From the NCBI GenBank assembly GCA_016295355.1, contig JAEDLK010000052.1, forward strand, positions 1 through 5,829: 5,829 nt of DNA. The letters run 5' to 3'. Source of the stretch: Clostridiaceae bacterium (GTDB taxonomy: Bacteria > Bacillota > Clostridia > Oscillospirales > Acutalibacteraceae). Position numbers and translations under genes: made by a program. Below are positions 1 to 5,697 of the stretch, in pieces (position 1 is the stretch's first letter; every line of letters starts with the position of its first letter). Below the pieces are notes generated by a model. That model searched no databases. It was not told the DNA's origin and saw only the letters and a list, made by a program, of their open reading frames with translations.

Positions 1-1
1 T

Positions 2-745
2 GAAACCGAAAAATCCGGTATTGGTGCTATCTGGGCGCAGGCTGATCAGAAAGTTATTGAAGCGTTTGATGAGCAGCTGCCTAGGGCTTCTGACTATTTT
101 AACGCTACCGTTACTCCTGAACTTTATGATGGTCCTTTGGATTTCATGTCTCCTACCTCAAGAAGCCAAGTCGCATATGCTTTTAAAGAAGCTGATAGGA
201 ACAACAGAATAGAGGGTCTGAAAAGTGGCGAGTTCAAAGGGACATATGACGCGCTTAAAGCTACCGGACTCAGCGATAGCGATGTGAGTTATTATGGCGA
301 AATCGGCTCGTATATCGTTCAGGGCTTTAAGAACGGCGTCCTCAGCAGCGCAGATGATTTCAATACTGCCATGGACATTCTGGCAGAGGAAGGAGTCGAG
401 TCGTTCAAGAAGTACCTCAAAATAGCGTCTCCGTCAAAGGTGTTTGAGGAGCTGGGCGGTTATGTTACTCAGGGACTTGCGCTGGGTATCACCGAGGGTG
501 CAGACGATGTTGATACATCAATTGATGATATTGCGCTTGGCATGACATCTCGAATGCCTGTGAACAACAGTAAAATCGGTTTTGCATGGGAGGGTGCAAA
601 GGAAATGTACTCCAGCAATGCTCCCGTTGACAACTCCGTTTCTGTTGGCGACACAAATGTTACTGTCGAAATCGACGGGGAAGAACTGGCAAACTACGTT
701 GTGAAAGCGCAGAACAGACAGGTCATTATGGCGAACGGCAGGTAA
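2..745 (+). CDS. Phage tail tape measure protein, C-terminal part (5' end outside window)
   Basis: The frame is open from base 2 to a TAA at 743-745, giving 247 residues with no start in the window, so this is the 3' end of a longer gene. The best clue is the segment IASPSKVFEELGGYVTQGLA at visible residues 141-160. This SPSKVF-ELG-Y-GLA-GI pattern is typical of the C-terminal part of tape measure proteins of long-tailed phages, which set tail length and are extruded on DNA injection. The last ~30 residues (VTVEIDGEELANYVV and a basic tail ending NGR) also fit that family's C-terminus. No membrane segments are seen in this part; those normally lie further upstream. A TTG at 137 opens a shorter frame, but coding similarity clearly extends upstream of it. 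The expected distal tail genes do not follow, so the prophage is incomplete or rearranged here. The family call is from recall, not a search. Confidence 0.8.
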   Translation, partial: ETEKSGIGAIWAQADQKVIEAFDEQLPRASDYFNATVTPELYDGPLDFMSPTSRSQVAYAFKEADRNNRIEGLKSGEFKGTYDALKATGLSDSDVSYYGEIGSYIVQGFKNGVLSSADDFNTAMDILAEEGVESFKKYLKIASPSKVFEELGGYVTQGLALGITEGADDVDTSIDDIALGMTSRMPVNNSKIGFAWEGAKEMYSSNAPVDNSVSVGDTNVTVEIDGEELANYVVKAQNRQVIMANGR

Positions 746-748
746 TAC

Positions 749-777
749 TTGACAAAACCTCTCCTTTGTGCTATAAT
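749..777 (+). promoter_or_regulatory. Perfect-consensus sigma-70/sigma-A promoter
   Basis: TTGACA at 749-754 and TATAAT at 772-777 are separated by exactly 17 nt, so both hexamers and the spacer match the housekeeping consensus. The -35 box begins 3 nt after the tape measure stop codon. Transcription should start near 784, only about 19 nt before the ATG of the small membrane protein at 803. The site predicts strong, constitutive expression independent of the phage late operon. No activity data are available, but such a match in the only non-coding gap of this block is unlikely to be chance. Confidence 0.82.
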
Positions 778-802
778 TGTGACACAAGGGAGGGGTTTAC
801 TT

Positions 803-1018
803 ATGCCTTTTGGTTTATTATTAGCCATTATAATAACTTTATTATTGTCTTTTCCGTTTGTCCTTTTGTATTTACTATCAAGAAAAAGACCCGAAAAACC
901 TATTGCGACAACAAATGGCACGCACTTAAGCGGATTGCCTATTCCGGGTTCTGTTATGGCAGAGATAAAGTTATATAATGATAAAATCACTTTTGAGGTG
1001 TTTTCAAATCCGGCATAA
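803..1018 (+). CDS. Small single-pass membrane protein, probably C-terminally truncated
   Basis: The ORF encodes 71 residues from ATG 803. This start is chosen because GGGAGG at 788-793 sits 9 nt upstream; the in-frame ATG-less extension back to 749 would run through the promoter. Residues 4-25 form a strong hydrophobic helix (GLLLAIIITLLLSFPFVLLYLL) followed by SRKRPEK, so the N-terminus is probably outside and the C-terminal part cytoplasmic. The soluble part contains HLSGLPIPGS and IKLYNDKITFEV. From memory this resembles the start of a small domain found in Bacillota and phage membrane proteins that normally continues for several more strands; this is unverified. The last ~30 bases overlap the antisense dehydratase remnant, so the final residues (about VFSNPA) may be foreign sequence read by chance beyond a junction. 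Function is unknown; its own strong promoter suggests a lysogeny-expressed cargo gene. Confidence 0.6.
   Translation: MPFGLLLAIIITLLLSFPFVLLYLLSRKRPEKPIATTNGTHLSGLPIPGSVMAEIKLYNDKITFEVFSNPA
985..1018. other. Probable junction between prophage-like DNA and the SDR/dehydratase locus
   Basis: Two reading frames from opposite strands run into each other here. The plus-strand membrane protein gene ends at 1018 and the minus-strand dehydratase-like frame ends at 987. Both appear to stop short of their usual lengths. Dehydratase-like coding is recognisable to about 995, so the breakpoint most likely lies between 987 and 1000. No integrase, insertion sequence end, obvious direct repeat or tRNA is seen at the breakpoint. 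It could be a deletion between a prophage and the chromosome, the edge of a degraded element, or a mis-join in a metagenomic assembly. Confidence 0.55.
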
Positions 1019-1157
1019 TCTTTTCCAGTTGCACCCCGATGGCAGTAGCACCGTCATAAATGGCGTTTTTAATGGCATACCGATCCTCGTCCGGGGTAGA
1101 GCATTGAATCATGGCTGTGACAAAAGGTCTGTTTTGATGTAGAAAAGTCTGTTTCAT
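987..1157 (-). pseudogene. Type I 3-dehydroquinate dehydratase-like, N-terminal fragment
   Basis: The minus strand reads 56 codons from ATG 1157 to a TGA at 989-987. Recognisable segments are MKQTFLHQNRPFVTAMIQCS, STPDEDRYAIKNAIYDGA and IGVQLEKI. These match the opening strand and helix of a TIM-barrel subfamily annotated in Bacillota as type I 3-dehydroquinate dehydratase, usually about 250 residues. The fragment therefore lacks most of the barrel, including the Schiff-base lysine and catalytic histidine, and cannot be active. The start is well supported: AGGAG at 1168-1164 lies 6 nt upstream, and the ATG follows the SDR stop by 2 nt, so the two genes formed a coupled operon. True AroD enzymes make 3-dehydroshikimate in aromatic biosynthesis or quinate use. 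This subfamily's GxQLE segment differs from the classical E-x-R-x-D motif, so its real substrate may differ. Homology seems to fade at the junction near 990-1000. Confidence 0.7.
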
Positions 1158-1159
1158 AC

Positions 1160-1906
1160 TTAACTCCTGTGCATGGCGTTGCGTCCGCCGTCAATCAGAA
1201 TACTCTCACCGTTGATAAAGGCACCCTCGTCGGAGGCGAGGAACAAAACAAAGTCCACAACCTCTTTGGGTTCGGCAGCACGACCAAGCAGGGTTTTCAT
1301 ATGTGCCATGCCCGGACGGGTTAGCACCGGACCGGGCGCTACACAAACAGCCCGCACGCCGTATTGGGCACCGTACTGTGCCAATGATTTAGTCAAACCG
1401 TTCATAGCAGCACTTTTGGAAGCGGAATAACCGACATTGGTCGGACAACCTTCAGCGCCGGTAATGGAGCCGATGTTGATGATCAAACCACTCTTTTGAC
1501 GAGCCATGGGGGACATCACAGCGTGGTCAAAGTAAAACTGGCCTTTAAGGTTTACATCAATGCTCCAGTCGTAAACCTCAATGGGCATATCTTTGAATTC
1601 CTCGGTGCGGTGAAGCATTCTGGCCTCTGCACCGCCGGCAAAGTTAATCATTACATCGACCGTCTTATAGGTCTCAACAGCTAAATCGACGGCGGCCTTG
1701 ACCTGATCGTACTTTCGCACATCCACCACCGTTCCGATGGCACTTCCGCCTTGAGCACAAATTTCTTCTGCCTTTTGCTTGACCGCTTCCTCGTTGATGT
1801 CGGTCAGAACAACATGGGCTCCTTCCTTGGCAAAGCATTGGGCGGCCAACAAGCCCATACCGGAGGCAGCGCCCGAAATCAAGACGGTTTTGTTTTCAAA
1901 TCTCAT
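1160..1906 (-). CDS. SDR-family NAD(P)-dependent oxidoreductase
   Basis: This encodes a 248-residue classical short-chain dehydrogenase, the usual length for the family. All key elements are present: the nucleotide-binding G12-A-A-S-G16-M-G18, Asp36 at the end of the second strand (favouring NAD(H) over NADP(H)), D62-V63, NFAGG at 88-92 (a variant of NNAG), and the catalytic set N119, S147, Y160 and K164 in YSASK. A PGPV segment follows, and the C-terminus carries the ILIDGG motif. The start at 1906 is preferred over an in-frame ATG at 1972: GGAG at 1917-1914 lies 7 nt upstream, and the extra 22 residues are basic and unlike the fold. The enzyme is cytoplasmic and probably oxidises or reduces a sugar, cyclitol or other alcohol; the substrate cannot be read from sequence. 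It heads an operon with the dehydratase-like gene and is divergent from an AraC regulator likely to control it. Confidence 0.92.
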   Translation of the reverse strand: MRFENKTVLISGAASGMGLLAAQCFAKEGAHVVLTDINEEAVKQKAEEICAQGGSAIGTVVDVRKYDQVKAAVDLAVETYKTVDVMINFAGGAEARMLHRTEEFKDMPIEVYDWSIDVNLKGQFYFDHAVMSPMARQKSGLIINIGSITGAEGCPTNVGYSASKSAAMNGLTKSLAQYGAQYGVRAVCVAPGPVLTRPGMAHMKTLLGRAAEPKEVVDFVLFLASDEGAFINGESILIDGGRNAMHRS

Positions 1907-1927
1907 GACATATCTCCGTTCCGCCGT

Positions 1928-1950
1928 ACCGTCTGTATACGATTGACGGT
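1928..1950. repeat. Short inverted repeat in the SDR leader
   Basis: ACCGTC (1928-1933) and GACGGT (1945-1950) are perfect 6-bp inverted arms separated by 11 nt that contain the palindrome GTATAC. The repeat lies between the predicted SDR transcription start (about 1983) and its start codon. It could be a dimeric operator or a weak RNA hairpin. Arms this short can occur by chance, and AraC-family proteins more often use direct repeats. Confidence 0.25.
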
Positions 1951-1989
1951 CAGCCTTTTTTCTCCCGAACACTTTGGGGCTCTACCCGC

Positions 1990-1998
1990 ATTATAGCA
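1990..1998 (-). promoter_or_regulatory. Extended -10 promoter of the SDR operon
   Basis: On the minus strand TATAAT occupies 1995-1990 and is preceded by TGC at 1998-1996, giving the TGn extended -10 form with a perfect hexamer. No good TTGACA lies 16-18 nt upstream, only a T-run. That suits a promoter that needs the extended element or an activator such as the divergent AraC-family protein. Transcription would start near 1983, leaving a leader of about 77 nt. Confidence 0.6.
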
Positions 1999-2000
1999 GA

Positions 2001-2029
2001 TTGACAAGCACAAAAAAATAGCTTATACT
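2001..2029 (+). promoter_or_regulatory. Promoter of the AraC-family regulator gene
   Basis: TTGACA at 2001-2006 and TATACT at 2024-2029 are spaced by 17 nt. The -35 box is perfect and the -10 has one mismatch. The expected start is near 2036, about 33 nt before the ATG at 2069. The -35 box lies only 2 nt from the TGn element of the divergent SDR promoter, so the two RNA polymerase footprints overlap and the promoters should compete or be co-regulated. Confidence 0.72.
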
Positions 2030-2055
2030 ATTAAAAAAGGGAACTATTCTATCAT

Positions 2056-2060
2056 GGAGG
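2056..2060 (+). promoter_or_regulatory. Ribosome binding site that sets the araC-family start
   Basis: GGAGG at 2056-2060 is 8 nt from ATG 2069. It overlaps an earlier in-frame ATG at 2054, which has no Shine-Dalgarno of its own. This places translation start at 2069 rather than 2054. Confidence 0.8.
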
Positions 2061-2068
2061 CTTATATA

Positions 2069-2872
2069 ATGGGTATTGAAGCGATGTCGGGACTGTCATT
2101 TTTCTCTGTTACCAAGTATCGGTACAAAAAGGAAAATGAATGCGACTTCAGCAATATTCCCCGTCCGCATTTTTGCATGGGACTGCTACAAAGCGGCCGA
2201 GCGGTGTTTACAGCCGAAGACGGAAAGAGAATCAATCTCTTGCCGGGGGACATCATTTTTGTGCCGATCTCTTCGCGGTATGTGTCGCATTGGTACGGCT
2301 CGCCGGATATTGCTTATATCAGTTTTCATTTTGCCTTTCGGGGCAATGGCGGACTGTCTGAAAACAATCGGTTTGATTTGCAAAAGGTTCACCTGCCGGA
2401 CTTTGGGCAACTGCAAGAGATCTTTTCCTATGCCGCCGACCGTTACAATGGGGATGACAGCGAACAATGTCAAGTGTTAAGCCTGTTTTTCGGGTTGCTT
2501 TCTCGAGTGCTGCCATTGTTGACCTGCCGGCAAAAGCATGATAATGATGCGGCCATGGCACGGGTGACGGAGTATATGAATTTGCACTGTGAGGAAAACA
2601 CCAGGGTGGATGTGTTGGCCGAGTCGGTCGGTATGAGTGTGCCGAATTTCTATGTTCGTTTTCGCAAATACACCGGCATGTCGCCGATTGCTTATAAAAA
2701 CCGTATTCGAATCAATCGGGCGGTACGGTTGCTTAAATCGAATAAGCCTTTGTCGGTGGAGGAAATCAGCAGTTTGCTGGGCTTTGAGTCGGCCGCCTAT
2801 TTCCGTCGTGTTTTCAAACAGGAAACCGGTGAAGCCCCCACGGCCTTTCGCAAGAATAAGCTGGAATTGTAA
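2069..2872 (+). CDS. AraC-family transcriptional regulator
   Basis: The 267-residue protein has the standard AraC layout. The N-terminal ~110 residues look like a cupin sensor domain, with the PGDIIFVP turn at 59-66 and strands around FHFAF. A helical linker covers about 110-160, and two helix-turn-helix motifs follow. The first is at about 178-202 (DVLAESVGMSVPNFYVRFRK, then YTGMSP). The second is at about 229-254 (VEEISSLLGFESAAYFRRVF, then KQETGEAP). The C-terminus, TAFRK plus a short tail, is complete. It is divergent from the SDR operon across 162 bp with tightly packed promoters, so it probably senses a small carbon compound and controls that operon and once also the downstream FAD oxidoreductase. 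The ligand is unknown. The stop abuts a degraded gene, but this ORF itself shows no damage. Confidence 0.92.
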   Translation: MGIEAMSGLSFFSVTKYRYKKENECDFSNIPRPHFCMGLLQSGRAVFTAEDGKRINLLPGDIIFVPISSRYVSHWYGSPDIAYISFHFAFRGNGGLSENNRFDLQKVHLPDFGQLQEIFSYAADRYNGDDSEQCQVLSLFFGLLSRVLPLLTCRQKHDNDAAMARVTEYMNLHCEENTRVDVLAESVGMSVPNFYVRFRKYTGMSPIAYKNRIRINRAVRLLKSNKPLSVEEISSLLGFESAAYFRRVFKQETGEAPTAFRKNKLEL

Positions 2873-3433
2873 GCAATCACCCGACTGTTCCAAACCATTA
2901 GTCGGCGTTTGGAAGTGCGAGGGGCGATGAGGGGCTATTCCTTTTTGGAAGAGGAACTGAAGTATTTGTTGAACAACATGATGGATGAGGCCGGAGTGGA
3001 TTTGTTATTTCATGCCTATCTCTGCGGCGTCGATAAGGACGGCGAAACAGTTAAGTCTGTTTCGATCGCTACCAAGAGCGGTGCTATGAAGATAACGGCC
3101 GATTATTGTATTGATCCCACCGGTGATGCCCAGATCGCTGGTTTGGCCGATTGGCCCTCCGTGTTGGGTGGTTGCCGGATCATCTGTGTCAGCCTATGAC
3201 CCTTTGCTTCAGGCTCGGCCATGTGGATGTCGAGCGATTGATGACCGGTCGATGCCTCTCGTCTGATCATGGGGCACCGTCTTCTGCAACTTTATGCCGA
3301 CCGTTTGTGTATCGGTGAGGCGGCCGGAACGGCTGTCGGATTGGCAGTTAAGGCCGGTTGTAAGGTGCGTGGCGTCAGTGTTTCACAGTTGCAAAGAACC
3401 CTAAAACAAAACGGTGGCTTTATAGGCATCTAA
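2873..3433 (+). pseudogene. FAD-dependent oxidoreductase remnant with deletions and frameshifts
   Basis: Recognisable pieces of one FAD_oxidored-type (PF12831-like) flavoprotein occur in order but in changing frames. Frame 2 from about 2876 gives ITRLFQTISRRLEVRGAMRG, then LLNNMMDEAGVDLLFHAYL and DPTGDAQIAGLADW, and stops at 3197-3199. Frame 1 from about 3178 continues DHLCQPMTLCFRLGHVDVER (ending with LM at 3243) and then jumps to GRCLSSDHGA at 3247-3276. Frame 3 holds MPTVC (3294-3308). Frame 2 resumes with IGEAAGTAVGLAVKAG and runs to a TAA at 3431-3433. The N-terminal dinucleotide-binding GxGxxG region and a large middle section are absent, so no active enzyme is possible. The three frame changes, near 3175, 3292 and 3309, each fit a single missing base. 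It follows the regulator directly and was probably an enzyme of the same pathway as the SDR. The family assignment rests on motif recall. Confidence 0.8.
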
Positions 3434-3472
3434 TGGTTTTTGAACAGCCTTTTACTGTTGTTATGAAATGAT

Positions 3473-3501
3473 AAAAGAACCGCTCATTCGGCGGTTCTTT
3501 T
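3473..3501. terminator. Rho-independent terminator, probably bidirectional
   Basis: An 11-bp perfect stem pairs 3473-3483 (AAAAGAACCGC) with 3491-3501 (GCGGTTCTTTT) around a 7-nt loop. T-rich sequence follows on the plus strand, and the A-run on the left side gives a T-run for the minus strand. It sits between the oxidoreductase remnant and the convergent feoB end, so it can stop transcripts from both sides. It lies 28 nt past the feoB stop. Confidence 0.88.
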
Positions 3502-3528
3502 TCTATATAAGTCAAATCTATGGTCGTG

Positions 3529-5682
3529 CTATCCCAAACAGCCTAACAGCCGAGCCAGGGTTGTGGTGCAAAGGCAAAGCACAACACCGATGGCGGTGGG
3601 AAGCAAAGCGGCAAACAGCGTCCATTTCAGGCTGCCGGTTTCTTTTTTAATGGTCATCAGCGTGGTGGAGCAGGGCCAATGCATGAGAGAAAACAGCATG
3701 GTGTTCAAGGCCGTTAAAGCGGTCCATCCGTTTTGCAGAAACATTTCTTTCATTTCCACAAGGCTGTCTAACTGTGTTAAACTACCGGTGGACATGTAGG
3801 CCATAATGATAATGGGGATTACAATTTCATTAGCCGGAAATCCCAAGATAAAGGCAATGAGGATCACGCCGTCCAGTCCCATAAGACGGGCAAAAGGGTC
3901 TAAAAAATCGGCACAGTGACACAAAAGACTGCTGCCGCTGACCGTAACATTGGCCATCAGCCAGATAATCAATCCGGCCGGGGCGGCTACGGCAGCCGCA
4001 CGACCTAAGACAAACAGTGTGCGGTCAAAAACCGAACGAATCAAGATTTTGCCGATTTGGGGTCGACGGTAGGGCGGTAATTCCAAGGTGAATGAGGAAG
4101 GCATTCCCTTCAGAACGGTTGATGAGAGCAGTCGTGTCGATAAAAAGGTGGTCAAAATACCGATGAGAATAACGCCGGTCAGCATCAGCGCAGAAAGAAG
4201 CGAAGCGGTGGCCCCGCCACAGGTGCCGACAAAAAACATGGTTAGCAGGGAAATCAGCGTGGGAAAGCGGCCGTTGCAGGGAACAAAATTGTTGGTTAGA
4301 ATCGCCAACAACCGTTCTCGGGGAGAATCAATAATCCGACACCCGACCACACCGGCGGCATTGCAGCCGAAACCCATGCACATAGTCAAAGCTTGCTTAC
4401 CGCAGGCTCGGCAACGCTTAAAGGGTTTATCCAAATTAAAGGCAATGCGTGGAAGATAACCGATGTCTTCTAATAGTGTGAATAACGGAAAAAAGATGGC
4501 CATGGGTGGCAACATCACCGAAATAACCCAAGCCAATACTCGGTATACGCCCAATACCAAGGCCCCGTGGAGCCAATCAGGTACGCCGAAGGCCATACAC
4601 AAATCACTTAACCACACCTGTATCCGGAAAAAGGCGGTTGACAGCAGGGATGAGGGGTAATTGGCACCGGAAATGGTGATCCAAAAGATCAGTGCCAGTA
4701 GGGCAAGCATCACGGCATAGCCGGTTATTTTACCGGTCAAAATCCGATCAATGCGGCGATCCTTTTGCTCATAGCCGTTTTCAGTGACAAATATAGTTTT
4801 TTTGCTGATCTTCTCGGCGGTTTGAACCAAGCTCGACACGATGGCATCGTTCAGGACGTTTTCATTAAAACCGGCGTTCTCCAATAAAGCTTTGGCATCC
4901 GATAAAACCGTTTTCAGTTGCTCATTGGTCATCAGGTCTACACCGGTGTAGGCGGTTATTTCCTCTTGCAAAGAGGCATCCGAACACAACAACCGCAACG
5001 AAAGCCAACGGCTGCTTAAAGCGTCGCCCACCAATCGTTCGATACACGGCATGATTTTTTCGATGGCTTGCTCGATGGGCTTTTGATACACAATGCGAAT
5101 CGGTTGAGAGTCGGTACAATCCGTCGTCCAGCTTTCAAGAAGATCGGTTAACTGATCAAGACTGTCTTTCTTTCGGGCTGTTATACCGACAACCGGCGTG
5201 CCCAAAAGATCAGAGAGCTTATCAAGGTCAATTCTTATGTGTTTCCGCCGAGCTTCATCCATTAAATTGACGCAAACAAGCACTTTTTTACCGGTTTCAA
5301 TAGTTTGCAAAACCAAATTGAGGTTTCTTTCCAAGCAGGTAGCATCACAGACAATCACCACGGCATCAGGGTCTCCGAAGCAGATGTAATTACGGGCAAC
5401 TTCTTCCTCTTTGGAATGTGCCATCAAGGAGTATGTTCCCGGCAAATCGACTAAAATATAGCGTCGCCCATTCTTCGTAAAGACACCTCTGGCGTTGGTG
5501 ACTGTTTTACCCGGCCAGTTACCGGTATGCTGATTCATACCGGTTAGGCCGTTAAAAACCGTGCTTTTTCCTACATTGGGATTGCCGGCTAAAGCGAGCA
5601 CACAGTCGTTGTCTTTTTGCTTGACAATCCATTCAGCTTCCATTGTGGCGCCCTTGCCGACAGAGGCATTGGTCAGACCCAT
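3529..5682 (-). CDS. feoB: Ferrous iron transport protein B (GTP-dependent Fe(II) transporter)
   Basis: This is a complete 717-residue FeoB, the inner-membrane Fe(II) permease with a cytosolic G domain. G-domain motifs are G1 GNPNVGKST (33-41), the NWPGKTV switch region (55-61) with the G2 threonine, G3 DLPGTYS (79-85), G4 NLMD (139-142) and G5 TARK (168-171). A helical spacer (GDI-like) domain spans about 190-300. From about 320 a multi-pass membrane domain carries the conserved Gate segments GYLPRIAF (408-415), CMGFGCNAAGV (435-445) and NFVPCNGRFPT (465-475), plus GFPANEIVIP (614-623) and HWPCSTTLMT (668-677). The short N-terminal lead MGLTNASVGKGA is typical of clostridial FeoBs. The start at 5682 has AAGGAGG at 5696-5690, 7 nt upstream. 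It follows feoA in an operon and ends at a shared terminator. No damage is seen. Fur or DtxR control is expected for the family, but the operon promoter is outside the window. Confidence 0.97.
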   Translation of the reverse strand: MGLTNASVGKGATMEAEWIVKQKDNDCVLALAGNPNVGKSTVFNGLTGMNQHTGNWPGKTVTNARGVFTKNGRRYILVDLPGTYSLMAHSKEEEVARNYICFGDPDAVVIVCDATCLERNLNLVLQTIETGKKVLVCVNLMDEARRKHIRIDLDKLSDLLGTPVVGITARKKDSLDQLTDLLESWTTDCTDSQPIRIVYQKPIEQAIEKIMPCIERLVGDALSSRWLSLRLLCSDASLQEEITAYTGVDLMTNEQLKTVLSDAKALLENAGFNENVLNDAIVSSLVQTAEKISKKTIFVTENGYEQKDRRIDRILTGKITGYAVMLALLALIFWITISGANYPSSLLSTAFFRIQVWLSDLCMAFGVPDWLHGALVLGVYRVLAWVISVMLPPMAIFFPLFTLLEDIGYLPRIAFNLDKPFKRCRACGKQALTMCMGFGCNAAGVVGCRIIDSPRERLLAILTNNFVPCNGRFPTLISLLTMFFVGTCGGATASLLSALMLTGVILIGILTTFLSTRLLSSTVLKGMPSSFTLELPPYRRPQIGKILIRSVFDRTLFVLGRAAAVAAPAGLIIWLMANVTVSGSSLLCHCADFLDPFARLMGLDGVILIAFILGFPANEIVIPIIIMAYMSTGSLTQLDSLVEMKEMFLQNGWTALTALNTMLFSLMHWPCSTTLMTIKKETGSLKWTLFAALLPTAIGVVLCLCTTTLARLLGCLG

Positions 5683-5689
5683 ATGGTTT

Positions 5690-5697
5690 CCTCCTTA
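5690..5697 (-). promoter_or_regulatory. feoA stop codon overlapping the feoB ribosome binding site
   Basis: On the minus strand the TAA of feoA (5697-5695) shares its two A bases with the AAGGAGG Shine-Dalgarno of feoB (5696-5690). Ribosomes finishing feoA stop on the feoB initiation region, which suggests coupled, stoichiometric translation of the two proteins. Confidence 0.75.

Noticed and set aside
749..802. Upstream extension of the small membrane protein from 749
   Set aside because: It would begin with a TTG that is the first bases of the -35 box and would be coded across the promoter and Shine-Dalgarno; transcription probably starts downstream of it.
694..990. 98-aa minus-strand ORF across the tape measure end and the small membrane protein
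   Set aside because: It is antisense to the promoter and two better-supported plus-strand genes, has no ribosome binding site that I can see, and shows no recognisable motif.
985..1018. A clean phage attachment site (att core) at the junction
   Set aside because: No integrase gene, tRNA or second copy of a core repeat is visible, and the apparent loss of both gene ends argues against simple site-specific insertion.
1907..1972. N-terminal extension of the SDR from an upstream ATG at 1972
   Set aside because: The added 22 residues are basic and unrelated to the SDR fold, they would cover the leader with the inverted repeat, and the ATG at 1906 has its own well-spaced GGAG.
2027..2048. Direct repeat ACTATT at 2027-2032 and 2043-2048 as an AraC operator
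   Set aside because: Six AT-rich bases repeated at 16-bp distance in an AT-rich leader are too likely by chance, and the first copy overlaps the -10 box.
2054..2068. Alternative AraC start at ATG 2054
   Set aside because: The GGAGG at 2056-2060 overlaps this codon and is correctly spaced for ATG 2069 instead.
2909..3199. A separate intact 96-aa protein downstream of AraC
   Set aside because: Its sequence is an internal piece of a flavoprotein that continues in other frames past the stop, and similar coding is present before its ATG, so it is part of a pseudogene.
4088..4459. 123-aa plus-strand ORF inside feoB
   Set aside because: It is the antisense shadow of conserved FeoB membrane-domain coding and has no independent support.
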